From the NCBI GenBank assembly GCA_902801205.1, contig CADCHE010000002.1:124001-188000 (forward strand): a stretch of 64,000 nt of DNA, in the 5' to 3' direction. Below are positions 42,028 to 51,358 of the stretch, piece after piece. The position numbers and the translations under genes are program-made. Positions within the stretch are counted from its first letter, which is position 1. Each line of letters begins with the position of its first letter. Origin of the DNA: an uncultured Bacteroidia bacterium (lineage in GTDB: Bacteria > Bacteroidota > Bacteroidia > Bacteroidales > UBA932). The notes beneath the pieces are model-generated. The model ran no database searches. It worked only from the letters and a program-made list of their open reading frames with translations, and was not told where the DNA came from.

Positions 42028-43458
42028 ATGAAAAAAGCATTCTTCACCATCTGCATCCTCCTGGCAGCCTGGAGCCTTCCCGCCCAGGAGCCCGGCGTAC
42101 TCAATAACACGAAGGTGGACGGTTTCCGTCCGATCTGGTTCGATCTCGGCCAGAAGAGCGAGTACGGTTCCAAGTACATCGGCGCCTTCGGTACCTATAC
42201 GATGAAGCATCGTCCGCTGGCCATCTACAGCGCGGAGGTGGACAAGACCTTCTTTGTCTTCGGCGGGACGACGGAAGAAAAGCAGCGGCACCTGCTGTGC
42301 ATGATCAGCTGCTACGACCACAAGACCGGGATGGTACAGAAGCCGACGGTCGTCTACGACAAGGGAAAGGTCAACGATCCACATGACAACCCGGCCCTCC
42401 TGATCGACCCGGACGGCTATCTCTGGGTGTACGTGGCCGGCAGAGGCAACCACCGGATCGGATTCCGCTATCGCTCGGTCCGGCCGTTCGATATCTCCGC
42501 TTTCGAGGAAAAGGGCGGCGGCATCATGGCCTATCCCCAGCCGTATTATGTGGAAGGGAAGGGACATTTCCTGTTCGAGACGCGTTACGACGGTGTCCGC
42601 CGGCTGTTCTATCAGACTTCGCCGGACGGTGTCCACTGGTCTGACTACCACCCGATCGCCAGCATCATCGACCCGGCGCTGGGCGAGACCAAGTCCGGCC
42701 ACTACCAGATCACGGGCCGTTGCGGCGACAAGCTGGTGACGGCGTTCAACCGGCACCTGGATGGCAACTGCGACACCCGGACCAACATCTACTTCCTCCA
42801 GACGACCGATTTCGGCGAGCACTGGACGCTGGTGGACGGCACGCCCGTCTCCCTTCCGGTCACCGACAGGAATGCTCCGTGCAAGATCCTCGACGTGGAA
42901 CACAACGGACAGAACTGCTACATCAAAGATGTCAACTTTGACACGGAAGGGAATCCGATCATCCTCTATGTGACCAGCTACGGCCACCAGCCCGGCCCGA
43001 AACAGGGTCCTCGGGAATGGTACACGGCGCACTGGACGGGGAAGAAGTGGGACTTCCGTTTCATCACCACATCAACGAACAATTATGACTCCGGCTCCAT
43101 CTGGGTCGACGGGAAAACGTGGACGGTCATCGCACCGACCGCGCCCGGCCCGCAGAAGTGGGGCCAGGGCGGAGAGGTGGAATCCTGGGTCAGCCGCAAC
43201 AACGGGAAGACCTGGAAACTGGCCATCCGGTATACCGCCAATTCTCCGTTCAACCACTGCTATGTCCGCCGTCCGGTCGACTGCAAGGATCCGTTCTGGT
43301 GCTTCTGGGCTGACGGCAATTCGGACGTGTTCTCGATTTCTCATTTCTTCTTCGCCGATTCGAAGGGGAATGTCTTCCGGCTTCCTTACGAGATCGCTCC
43401 TGACGAGGAATGGGTGAAGCCCGAGCCGGTGACGTTCGATTTCGACGCTCCGCTGTAG
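42028..43458 (+). CDS. BNR_4-type seven-bladed propeller (GH145/PL24/PL25-like)
   Basis: A 476-residue secreted protein (signal MKKAFFTICILLAAWSLPA). It carries the BNR_4 signature: DPHDNPALLIDPDGYLWVYV with paired His/Asn, HYQITGRCGDKLVTAFNRH near 230, and repeated Asp-box-like strands (SPDGVHWSD). Its relatives include ulvan lyases PL24/PL25, the rhamnosidase family GH145 and rhamnose-glucuronate lyases, all acting at Rha-GlcA linkages. Lyase or hydrolase cannot be decided from sequence, but this is the best clue that the PUL targets a rhamnose-uronate glycan. Confidence 0.75.
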   Translation: MKKAFFTICILLAAWSLPAQEPGVLNNTKVDGFRPIWFDLGQKSEYGSKYIGAFGTYTMKHRPLAIYSAEVDKTFFVFGGTTEEKQRHLLCMISCYDHKTGMVQKPTVVYDKGKVNDPHDNPALLIDPDGYLWVYVAGRGNHRIGFRYRSVRPFDISAFEEKGGGIMAYPQPYYVEGKGHFLFETRYDGVRRLFYQTSPDGVHWSDYHPIASIIDPALGETKSGHYQITGRCGDKLVTAFNRHLDGNCDTRTNIYFLQTTDFGEHWTLVDGTPVSLPVTDRNAPCKILDVEHNGQNCYIKDVNFDTEGNPIILYVTSYGHQPGPKQGPREWYTAHWTGKKWDFRFITTSTNNYDSGSIWVDGKTWTVIAPTAPGPQKWGQGGEVESWVSRNNGKTWKLAIRYTANSPFNHCYVRRPVDCKDPFWCFWADGNSDVFSISHFFFADSKGNVFRLPYEIAPDEEWVKPEPVTFDFDAPL

Positions 43459-43488
43459 TCGTCATTGGATTAACTTACGATTTTACCT

Positions 43489-46400
43489 ATGATTGCAAAA
43501 AAACTATTGACCAGGCTTCTTGCCGCGGCCCCGCTGCTGCTCCTGCTCTCCGTCCTGGCCGCCGGCCAGACGAAGACCATCGTGGCGAACGGTGTCATCG
43601 TGGACGAAGAGGGCTTGCCTGTCATCGGTGCGGCTGTCTACCTGCCTGAAACGCCGTCCGTCGGTACTTCGACGGATGAAAAGGGCCGTTTCTCGCTGAA
43701 GGTGGCGGAAGGCGCCGTCCTCGTCGCTTCCTCGACGGGATATGAGGATGTCCGTTTCACGGCGGGTACGAACTTGAAGATCAGGATGAAGTTCTCCGTC
43801 ACGATGCTGAATGAAACGGTCGTCGTCGGCTACGGCGTCCAGCGGAAGGAGTCCGTGGTCGGCGCCATCTCCCAGATCGAGACCGAATCGATCGTCAATT
43901 CCGGTCTGACCAACGTGACCCAGGCCATTGCCGGTAAACTCTCCGGCGTCGTGACCCTGCAGTCTTCCGGCGCGCCCGGAAGCGACGACGCTTCCATCTA
44001 TGTCCGTGGCGTTTCCAGTTGGAACGGTTCCTCTCCGCTGGTCATGGTCGACGGTGTGGAACGTGCCTTCAACACCCTGGATCCCAACGAGATCGCAACG
44101 GTTTCCGTCCTGAAGGACGCCTCCGCGACCGCCGTGTTTGGCGCCAAGGGGGCCAACGGTGTCATCCTGGTGACGACCCGCGGCGGGCAGAAGGGGAAAC
44201 CGACCCTGAGCGCATCCGTCGCCCATGCCTTCAAGTTCACCGCCCTGATTCCCGAGCACCAGGACGCCTACACGACGGTTTCGGGCTTGAATGTTGCCTA
44301 CAAGAACAACCAAAGCTGGTCGCAGCTGGTATCGGACTATGACCTCGAACAGTTCAGGCATCCGTCTTCCGATATCAATTCTATCCGGTATCCGGACAAC
44401 AACTGGTACGACCTGCTGATGCGGGACGTCGCCCACTCGACCAACGGGAACTTGAACATGTCCGGCGGTACGGACCGGACACGCTACTTCGTCTCGCTCG
44501 GGTACAAGCACGACGGATCGATCTTCAAGAAGCAGAAGTTCGACAAGACCAACTACAACTTCCAGCGCCTGAACTACCGCGCGAACCTGGATTTCGACGT
44601 GACGGACTATACGACGATTTCTTACCGGGTCGGCGGCAGCATCGGTATCCGCAATGTGCCGGGCTCCTCCCCGATTTCGTCCCTCTTTTCATCTTCGACC
44701 GTTTCTTTCCCGGCGTATTATCCGGCCTGGGTGCTGGAGCAGATTCCCGACTGGGATTATCCCAATGCCAGCGGCGAGCGGATGGTGACGGCGGGGCAGG
44801 CGAGATGGACCACCTATTACGGCCATCCGTACAACAAACTGAACATCCCGACCTATGACGAGTATACGTCGACGAACCTCTTCACCGACCTGCTTTTCAA
44901 ACAGCGGCTGGACATGCTGCTCGAAGGGCTGTCGCTGTCGGGGAAATTCTCCTTCAGCACGGACATGACCCGTGTTTCGGAGTCGGTCAGCAAGTCGACG
45001 CCTACTTATTATCTGAACTGGGACTACTACGACAGCGGCCAGGTCAATCCCTGGATCTCCAGCGTGTCCGGCACCAATGTCGTTGAAGATACGCCGTTCG
45101 CGGCGACGCAGGGGGATGTCTCCAGCCATTCCTACAGCCTGTACTGGGAGGCGTCCGCCAACTACGACAGGACATGGAACAACCACCACGTCACGGTGAT
45201 GGGGCTCATCAACCAGCAGGAAAAAAAGAGCAACTACAGTTTCCCGTACCGGAGCATGGGCCTGGTCGGCCGCGTGACGTATGACTTCGCCCACAAGTAT
45301 CTCTTCGAAGGGAACGTAGGTTATACGGGGTCCGAGCAGTTCGCTCCTGCCAACCGGTTCGGCCTGTTCCCTTCCATGGCGGTGGGTTATATCGTTTCGA
45401 ATGAGAAATGGTGGAAGCGGGCCATGCCCTGGTGGTCCAAGATGAAAATGCGCTACTCCGACGGCTATGTCGGAAGCGATTCCGCCGCATCCCGGTGGCT
45501 GTACTACAGCTCCTATTCCAAGAGCGGGGGATACATCTACCAGGATTCCGCCGCCAACGAGGTCGCCCAGTGGGAAATGGCGCACAAGCGCGACATCGGT
45601 ATCGAAATGGGCTGGTTCAAGAACCGCCTGACCGCCGAGGTCGACCTTTTCGAAGAGCACCGTACGAACATGCTGGTGGATCCCGTCATCCCGTTCCTGG
45701 TCGGTGTCGACTACAAGCAGGTCAACAAGGGAGAGATGAAGAAGCACGGCTTCGAAGTGGAACTCAAGTGGTCGGACCGCCTGGCCGGCGGCCTGGGCTA
45801 CTATGTATCCACCATGCTCTCCTTCAATGAAAACCGGATCATCAACTATGAGGATCCTCCCTATCTCCCTGATTACCAGAAGGTGGCCGGAAAGCCTTAT
45901 GCAGGACAGCAGAGCGGCGTTTCCGTCGTCGACAGCGGTTACTACACCTCCGTGGACGATATCCATAACTACCCGTCATACGCCGCGGACTGGACGTATG
46001 TCCCCGTCGGCGCCTACAAGTACCTGGACTACCGGGCGGATGGCCTGTTGAACGTCAACGACCTCCATTCGATTCCGGGCAGCCAGTATCCGTCCACGCT
46101 CATGTCGCTGGGATTCGGCTTCAGCTGGAAAGGGTGGGAGTTCAATGCCCTCTTCTACGGAAACTACGGGAAATATGCGAATTACAACGCTTCCTATGAA
46201 GTCGATTTCGTCAAGGGAGACGTCCGCCTGAGCAAGTCGATGGCCGACTTCTGGAGCCCGACGAATCCCGATGCCGGTCACGCCACGCTGGTGTTCAACG
46301 GCTCCGCAGGTCACCCGATGTATTCCTGGGCCGGCATCACGGCCGGCCAGACGGTCCTGATGGGCCTGCAAGGCAGGACCTGGCGTCAGGTCGACTACCT

Positions 46401-46611
46401 GAACCTGCGGGACCTGTATCTGGGATACACGTTCGACAAGAATGTCCTCAAGTCGCAGATCGGAATCAATTCCCTGACGTTGTACCTGACGGGGAACAAC
46501 CTGCTCTATTTTACCGACCTGATCAGCGGAAATCCGGAACTGACCTCGTTCACGACCGGTGCGTACCCGCTGATGAAGACGGTTCAGTTCGGCCTCAAAG
46601 TCGGTTTTTAA
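43489..46611 (+). CDS. SusC-like TonB-dependent receptor 1
   Basis: A 1040-residue outer-membrane importer. Signal peptide, then a carboxypeptidase-regulatory-like domain (about 29-107, VDEEGLPVIGAAVYLPE), a TonB box region (VVVGYGVQRKESVVGAIS), the plug with VRGVSSWNGSSPLVMVDGVE and ATAVFGAKGANGVILVTTRG, and the beta-barrel ending in the aromatic FGLKVGF. It pairs with SusD1 (12-bp gap) to import oligosaccharides. Full length and intact. Confidence 0.95.
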   Translation: MIAKKLLTRLLAAAPLLLLLSVLAAGQTKTIVANGVIVDEEGLPVIGAAVYLPETPSVGTSTDEKGRFSLKVAEGAVLVASSTGYEDVRFTAGTNLKIRMKFSVTMLNETVVVGYGVQRKESVVGAISQIETESIVNSGLTNVTQAIAGKLSGVVTLQSSGAPGSDDASIYVRGVSSWNGSSPLVMVDGVERAFNTLDPNEIATVSVLKDASATAVFGAKGANGVILVTTRGGQKGKPTLSASVAHAFKFTALIPEHQDAYTTVSGLNVAYKNNQSWSQLVSDYDLEQFRHPSSDINSIRYPDNNWYDLLMRDVAHSTNGNLNMSGGTDRTRYFVSLGYKHDGSIFKKQKFDKTNYNFQRLNYRANLDFDVTDYTTISYRVGGSIGIRNVPGSSPISSLFSSSTVSFPAYYPAWVLEQIPDWDYPNASGERMVTAGQARWTTYYGHPYNKLNIPTYDEYTSTNLFTDLLFKQRLDMLLEGLSLSGKFSFSTDMTRVSESVSKSTPTYYLNWDYYDSGQVNPWISSVSGTNVVEDTPFAATQGDVSSHSYSLYWEASANYDRTWNNHHVTVMGLINQQEKKSNYSFPYRSMGLVGRVTYDFAHKYLFEGNVGYTGSEQFAPANRFGLFPSMAVGYIVSNEKWWKRAMPWWSKMKMRYSDGYVGSDSAASRWLYYSSYSKSGGYIYQDSAANEVAQWEMAHKRDIGIEMGWFKNRLTAEVDLFEEHRTNMLVDPVIPFLVGVDYKQVNKGEMKKHGFEVELKWSDRLAGGLGYYVSTMLSFNENRIINYEDPPYLPDYQKVAGKPYAGQQSGVSVVDSGYYTSVDDIHNYPSYAADWTYVPVGAYKYLDYRADGLLNVNDLHSIPGSQYPSTLMSLGFGFSWKGWEFNALFYGNYGKYANYNASYEVDFVKGDVRLSKSMADFWSPTNPDAGHATLVFNGSAGHPMYSWAGITAGQTVLMGLQGRTWRQVDYLNLRDLYLGYTFDKNVLKSQIGINSLTLYLTGNNLLYFTDLISGNPELTSFTTGAYPLMKTVQFGLKVGF

Positions 46612-46623
46612 TACATTGCTGCG

Positions 46624-48516
46624 ATGAAGAAGATTATCATTATACTATTCGCTTTTCTGGGGCTGGGAGCATGCTCATATTTGGACATTTCGCCGGATCT
46701 GGGCCTGTCCGAAGAGGACGTCTTCACCAAGGTCAAGGAGTACAAGGCCTTTCTGAACGCCGCCTATGACGGAACCGGAAAACGTGCCGGAACCAAGTCC
46801 GACAACGGGTATCTGAACCTGCTGTACGGGTCCTTCCCGCTGCGGATGGACGCAAACGCCTACCGTTATGCCTTCGTGACGATGACGGACATCGCCGACG
46901 CCGGCCGCCAGAACCTGCGTTCGCAGACCATCAAGCTGGGCGTTCTCGGTGAAAACAACGCCTTCGTCGATGACCGCATGCCGATTTTCCAGGCTATGTT
47001 CCGCTGCATCCGCGTAGCGAACATGTGCATCGAGAAGATCGACATGATCCAGGACGGGACGCCCGAAGAGATTGAAGACATTCTCGGCCAGTCCTACTTT
47101 ATCCGGGCATGGGCCCACATGACGCTCTGCAACTATTTCGGCGGGATGCCGTATCTGGACCATGCGCTCCGGGCGGATGAGGACTTCGACCTTCCGCGCG
47201 AGACGGCGGCTGAGACCTATATCCGTGCTGCCGCCGATTTCAAGGAGGCCTACGACCACTTCCAGCGCTGCGGCCGGGTCCGTCGCGACCCGGGTCCCGG
47301 CCAGGCCGGCCACTTGAGCCATTCGGAGCAGAACAAGCCGAACGGCGTGGCGGCGATGGCGCTCCGCGGACGCTGCCTGCTGTATGCGGCAAGTCCGCTG
47401 AACAACCCCTCCGGCGATGCCGCCCTGTGGAAGGAGGCCGCCGATGCCAACGCGGAGGCCCTTTCGATCGCCGCCCGATATGAGTACGATCTCCTTTCCT
47501 GGGAGCATTGGACGGACAATGTCTACGGCGTATCGTATACCAACGAACAGTTGTGGGCCTGGAATTTCGGCAAGTCCCAGGCCAGCGGCGGCTACGTGCT
47601 CAATTTCCTGGCGCACGGCATCCACAACAGCACGACGGGCGGCGGGGTGATGCCGACGCAGAACTGCGTAGACATGTACGAGACCCGCTGGGGCGATCCG
47701 CTCTTTACCGAAGCCGAACGTGAAGATGCCTACCGGCAGACCGGAGAAGGCGTCGCCGGCCCGGACGGGCAGCTCCATCATTACTATGAGCAGAATCCTT
47801 ATCAGAACCGCGATCCGCGGATGACGAAAACCATCATCTATGACGGTACGACCGCGTGGAGCGGCACGTCGGGGAAGCCCATCAACATCTATTACGACGG
47901 GAAGACCTGGCCGACGACTTCGCTGAACGGCAAGAACCGCACCTTCGGCGCGACCTGGAACTCCTTGAACCGCGCCGTCACCAGCACGGGTTACTACTGC
48001 GCCCTCCGGTGGGACGGAAACTACCTGGGCACGAGCTATCAGGTGACGGAGCCGCTCATCCGCCTGGCGGAGGTGTACCTGAACTACGCGGAAGCGACCA
48101 ATGAGGCCTTCGGCCCCACCGGAACGGCCGGGGGACAAGGCCTGACAGCCCTGGATGCAGTCAATGCGATCCGTTCCCGTGCCGGGATGCCGGACGTCCA
48201 GGAACGCTTTGCGGGCAGCAGGGAATCGCTGCGGGACAGGATCCGTAACGAACGCAATGTCGAGTTCATGTTCGAGGGGCACCATTATTACATCGATGAA
48301 CGCCGCTGGTGCATCGCGGAAAGCCGGATGAAGGCCCCGCTCATGGGCATGTTCATCGAGAAGACAGCCGTAGATGCCGTACATCCCAATGGAAAGGCGT
48401 ACACCCGCACCCCGATCCTCTTCCAGTCCAACTGGAAGAGCGCGATGAATTATTTCTTCCTTCCCAATGAGGAAGCCAACAAGCTCAAGAATTTTGTCAA
48501 CAATGAAATGTGGTAG
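46624..48516 (+). CDS. SusD/RagB-like lipoprotein 1
   Basis: A 630-residue outer-membrane lipoprotein (LGAC lipobox), the lid of SusC1. The helical TPR region begins early (AYKAFLNAAYDGTGKR), FIRAWAHMTLCNYFGGMPYL is the SusD core, and IRNERNVEFMFEGHHYYIDERRW is the conserved C-terminal RagB motif. Length and layout are normal. The stop codon is 7 bp from the next start. Confidence 0.95.
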   Translation: MKKIIIILFAFLGLGACSYLDISPDLGLSEEDVFTKVKEYKAFLNAAYDGTGKRAGTKSDNGYLNLLYGSFPLRMDANAYRYAFVTMTDIADAGRQNLRSQTIKLGVLGENNAFVDDRMPIFQAMFRCIRVANMCIEKIDMIQDGTPEEIEDILGQSYFIRAWAHMTLCNYFGGMPYLDHALRADEDFDLPRETAAETYIRAAADFKEAYDHFQRCGRVRRDPGPGQAGHLSHSEQNKPNGVAAMALRGRCLLYAASPLNNPSGDAALWKEAADANAEALSIAARYEYDLLSWEHWTDNVYGVSYTNEQLWAWNFGKSQASGGYVLNFLAHGIHNSTTGGGVMPTQNCVDMYETRWGDPLFTEAEREDAYRQTGEGVAGPDGQLHHYYEQNPYQNRDPRMTKTIIYDGTTAWSGTSGKPINIYYDGKTWPTTSLNGKNRTFGATWNSLNRAVTSTGYYCALRWDGNYLGTSYQVTEPLIRLAEVYLNYAEATNEAFGPTGTAGGQGLTALDAVNAIRSRAGMPDVQERFAGSRESLRDRIRNERNVEFMFEGHHYYIDERRWCIAESRMKAPLMGMFIEKTAVDAVHPNGKAYTRTPILFQSNWKSAMNYFFLPNEEANKLKNFVNNEMW

Positions 48517-48523
48517 TATCGCT

Positions 48524-51346
48524 ATGAAAAGAATGCTGAAACCATTGCTGCTGGCGGTTCTTGCCGGATTGTCGCCCTTCTCCGCGGCCTTGTCCGCGCA
48601 GGAGAGAGCCGGAACGGCGGTTGACAGTCTTCTGGCCGAGAAGGTGTACCTTCCGGTCGGCCGGGAAGGATCGAAGTACCTGACGACGGGCACCGCCCGG
48701 TCATGGTCGGGCGAGATAATCGAGAAATACCCGGGCGTAGATATCAAGAACTCCTTTACGGGCGTCATCCCGGGGCTGTTCGTCACCGAGAATACCGGCG
48801 CGACGGGCGTTCAGTTCGGCGCGTCCAACGTCGGCCTTCAGGTCCGGGGCTTCTCCGTAGGAACCTACATCGTCGACGACATCGTCATCCCCCATGCTTC
48901 GGAACTTCCGCTGAACCCGGAGGAGATCGAGTCCGTCACCGTCATATCCGACATCGTGGACAAGGCCCGTTTCGGTCCGGAAGCCGCCCGGGGAGTGGTC
49001 TATATCCGCACCCTCCGCGGCCTGAACAACACCCGGAAAGTCTATGCCGGCTACGAGCGTGGCGTCGATGTCGTCGGCCTGATGCCCGAGTGGGTGGACG
49101 GTGTGGAATACGTCCGCCTGAACAACTGGGCGCGTGAAGCGGCGGGTTACCCGACGCGGTTTACGGAGGAATCCTTCTCCGCGTACGCCCGGCGCAATCC
49201 GCTCGACTGGACTTATCCCAACGTGGACTACAAGGACCTGGTATTCAAGAATACCCGGGACTACCATAAGGGCTATGTTACGGTCCGCGGGGGCGGAGAC
49301 CGGGTCCTCTACAGCGGGAACCTGGGGTTCGTCAACCAGGGCGACATCTACAAAGTCGGCGATCCGTCGAACTACAACCGGTTCAACGCCAAGATGAACA
49401 TCGACCTGAACGTGACGCGGGAACTGAGCGTCAACTTCAGTTTCCTCGGCATCCTCTCGCTGCGCAACTCCCTGCTCTCCGCCTACGGCGAGGGGGGAAG
49501 CGCACAGTCTTTCGACAACATCTGGAGCCGGGTCCGGAACACGCCGCCCGTCGAGTACCCGCTGTACCTGGACGACGACGAGGACACCGGTAAGCGCAAC
49601 TATGCGGTGACCACCGCCTATCCGCACCATCCCTATGCCTCCGCGGCCGAGACCGGCCATTACAAGGAGCGCACGCGGGTCGGCGTGACGAAGGCCCTGA
49701 TCACCTATGACCTGGACCGTTTCATCAAGGGGCTGAAATCCGAGACCCAGATTTCCTACAACCTGGCTTACACCGTCCGTGGCGGCCAGGGGCAGGACTA
49801 CGTGGCCTGGCTTTTCAACCCGGCGGACAGCAGCCGCGCCGTGACGTCGCATACGGGGGTTTCCCAGTCGTCCGAGTCGGCCTATATCACGCCGATCTAT
49901 CTGCAGGGCATCCAGTTCCACGAGAAAGTGTCGCACGGGCTGTCCAGGCGGAATTTCGACTTGAACACCTCTTTCACCTATTACCGTTCCCGGACAGGCT
50001 ATTCCTCCGACGGCGCCTACCACAAGCAGCAGAACTACATCCTGACCGCCGACTGGCAGTATCGGAAGAAGTATGTCGCGGAACTTGCCGTCAACTATGC
50101 CGGCACTTCCGCCCGCAAGCGGGGTCACCGGTACGAACTCTTCCCGGCTCTCGGACTGGGATGGATCGTTACCGGCGAACCTTGGATGGAAGGCGCCCGG
50201 TGGCTGGATTATCTCAAGCTGCGGGCCCAGGCCGGTATCCTGGGATATGAGCCCTACGGGACGCAGTACTACTGGGAAAGTTACTACACGGCGACCGGAT
50301 CCATCTCGTATGGACCGTATTCCACCAACCAGTGGTTCGGAAGCGGTTCCTTCTCGGCGACCGGAACGAATGCGAACCGTATCGCCAACGAGAACCTGGG
50401 CTGGGAGAAGAACAAGGAATACAGCGCCGGCTTCGACGCCGTCCTTTTCGGCCGGCTTTCCGTGGGCTATACCCACTACAACAGCCTGCGTGACGGCATC
50501 GTGGTGGATGTCGCGAATGTCCTTCCGCTCTTCTACGGCGCGTCTTCGATGATGGACAACTACAACCAGATCTACTACCGCGGAGACGAGGTTTCCCTGA
50601 CCTGGGAGGACCGGGTCGGCAACGTCCGCTATCGCATCGGCGGGTTCCTCCTGCACGACGAAGCCCGTTACGGAAACTACAACGAGTCGACGTCCTTCGA
50701 CAACCTCCGGCACGCGGGGAAACCGGTCAGCGCCGTTTACGGGTACGACTACATCGGGAAGTTCATGACGCCGGAAGAGGCCTCCTCCTCCGTCCAGACG
50801 TTCGATTCCGAGACCCATGTCGGCGACTTGAAGTACGCGGATGTCACCGGCGACGGCTCTGTCGATTCCAACGACCGGACGATCATCGGCGACACGCGTC
50901 CGAAACTCCAGTACGCCCTGAACCTCTACCTGGCGTACAAGGGTTTCGACCTGACGGTGGTCGGCACCGGGAAGGCCTTGTTCGACAGATACCTGACGAA
51001 CGGGTACTTCTTCATGGGGTCCGGCGACGGCAACTACTCCAAGTTCATTTATGACGAGCGCTATCCGCGCCTGTCCTACGTCCATTCCTCCAACAATTTC
51101 GTCACGAGCAACTACTGGCGGGTGGACGGCGGTTTCTTCAAGATCCAGAATGCCGAACTCGGTTACAATATCCGGACGAAGATGAAGGGAGACTTCTCGC
51201 TCAGCGGGATCCGTCTCTTTGTCCGCGGCGCGAATCTCCTGACGTTCACGAATGTGCCTTACGTGGATCCCGAGAGCCCGTCTGCAGGTGTTTCCGAGTA
51301 TCCGCTGTTCCGGACCTTCACCGGCGGTGTCAAGTTAACTTTCTAA
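48524..51346 (+). CDS. SusC-like TonB-dependent receptor 2, lacking the N-terminal regulatory domain
   Basis: A 940-residue protein with a signal peptide (MKRMLKPLLLAVLAGLSP). It passes directly from the signal to the plug (IIEKYPGVDIKNSFTGVIPG, near 65) with no carboxypeptidase-regulatory-like domain. The plug is divergent: YIVDDIVIPHASELPLNPEE and ARFGPEAARGVVYIRTLRG replace the usual motifs. The barrel continues to FTGGVKLTF. The frame extends 19 codons upstream into the SusD1 end, but the start after its stop suits a signal peptide. Paired with SusD2. Confidence 0.92.
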   Translation: MKRMLKPLLLAVLAGLSPFSAALSAQERAGTAVDSLLAEKVYLPVGREGSKYLTTGTARSWSGEIIEKYPGVDIKNSFTGVIPGLFVTENTGATGVQFGASNVGLQVRGFSVGTYIVDDIVIPHASELPLNPEEIESVTVISDIVDKARFGPEAARGVVYIRTLRGLNNTRKVYAGYERGVDVVGLMPEWVDGVEYVRLNNWAREAAGYPTRFTEESFSAYARRNPLDWTYPNVDYKDLVFKNTRDYHKGYVTVRGGGDRVLYSGNLGFVNQGDIYKVGDPSNYNRFNAKMNIDLNVTRELSVNFSFLGILSLRNSLLSAYGEGGSAQSFDNIWSRVRNTPPVEYPLYLDDDEDTGKRNYAVTTAYPHHPYASAAETGHYKERTRVGVTKALITYDLDRFIKGLKSETQISYNLAYTVRGGQGQDYVAWLFNPADSSRAVTSHTGVSQSSESAYITPIYLQGIQFHEKVSHGLSRRNFDLNTSFTYYRSRTGYSSDGAYHKQQNYILTADWQYRKKYVAELAVNYAGTSARKRGHRYELFPALGLGWIVTGEPWMEGARWLDYLKLRAQAGILGYEPYGTQYYWESYYTATGSISYGPYSTNQWFGSGSFSATGTNANRIANENLGWEKNKEYSAGFDAVLFGRLSVGYTHYNSLRDGIVVDVANVLPLFYGASSMMDNYNQIYYRGDEVSLTWEDRVGNVRYRIGGFLLHDEARYGNYNESTSFDNLRHAGKPVSAVYGYDYIGKFMTPEEASSSVQTFDSETHVGDLKYADVTGDGSVDSNDRTIIGDTRPKLQYALNLYLAYKGFDLTVVGTGKALFDRYLTNGYFFMGSGDGNYSKFIYDERYPRLSYVHSSNNFVTSNYWRVDGGFFKIQNAELGYNIRTKMKGDFSLSGIRLFVRGANLLTFTNVPYVDPESPSAGVSEYPLFRTFTGGVKLTF

Positions 51347-51358
51347 GCAGCGATTGAA

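Noticed and set aside
40120-43032. 970-codon frame antisense to the BACON and BNR_4 genes
   Set aside because: It spans two real genes and their gap, starts and ends without promoter or family signature, and is Arg/Asp/Gly-rich.
48467-48523. Upstream start for SusC2 overlapping the SusD1 end
   Set aside because: It would add 19 residues in front of a complete signal peptide; the Met after the SusD1 stop fits export.
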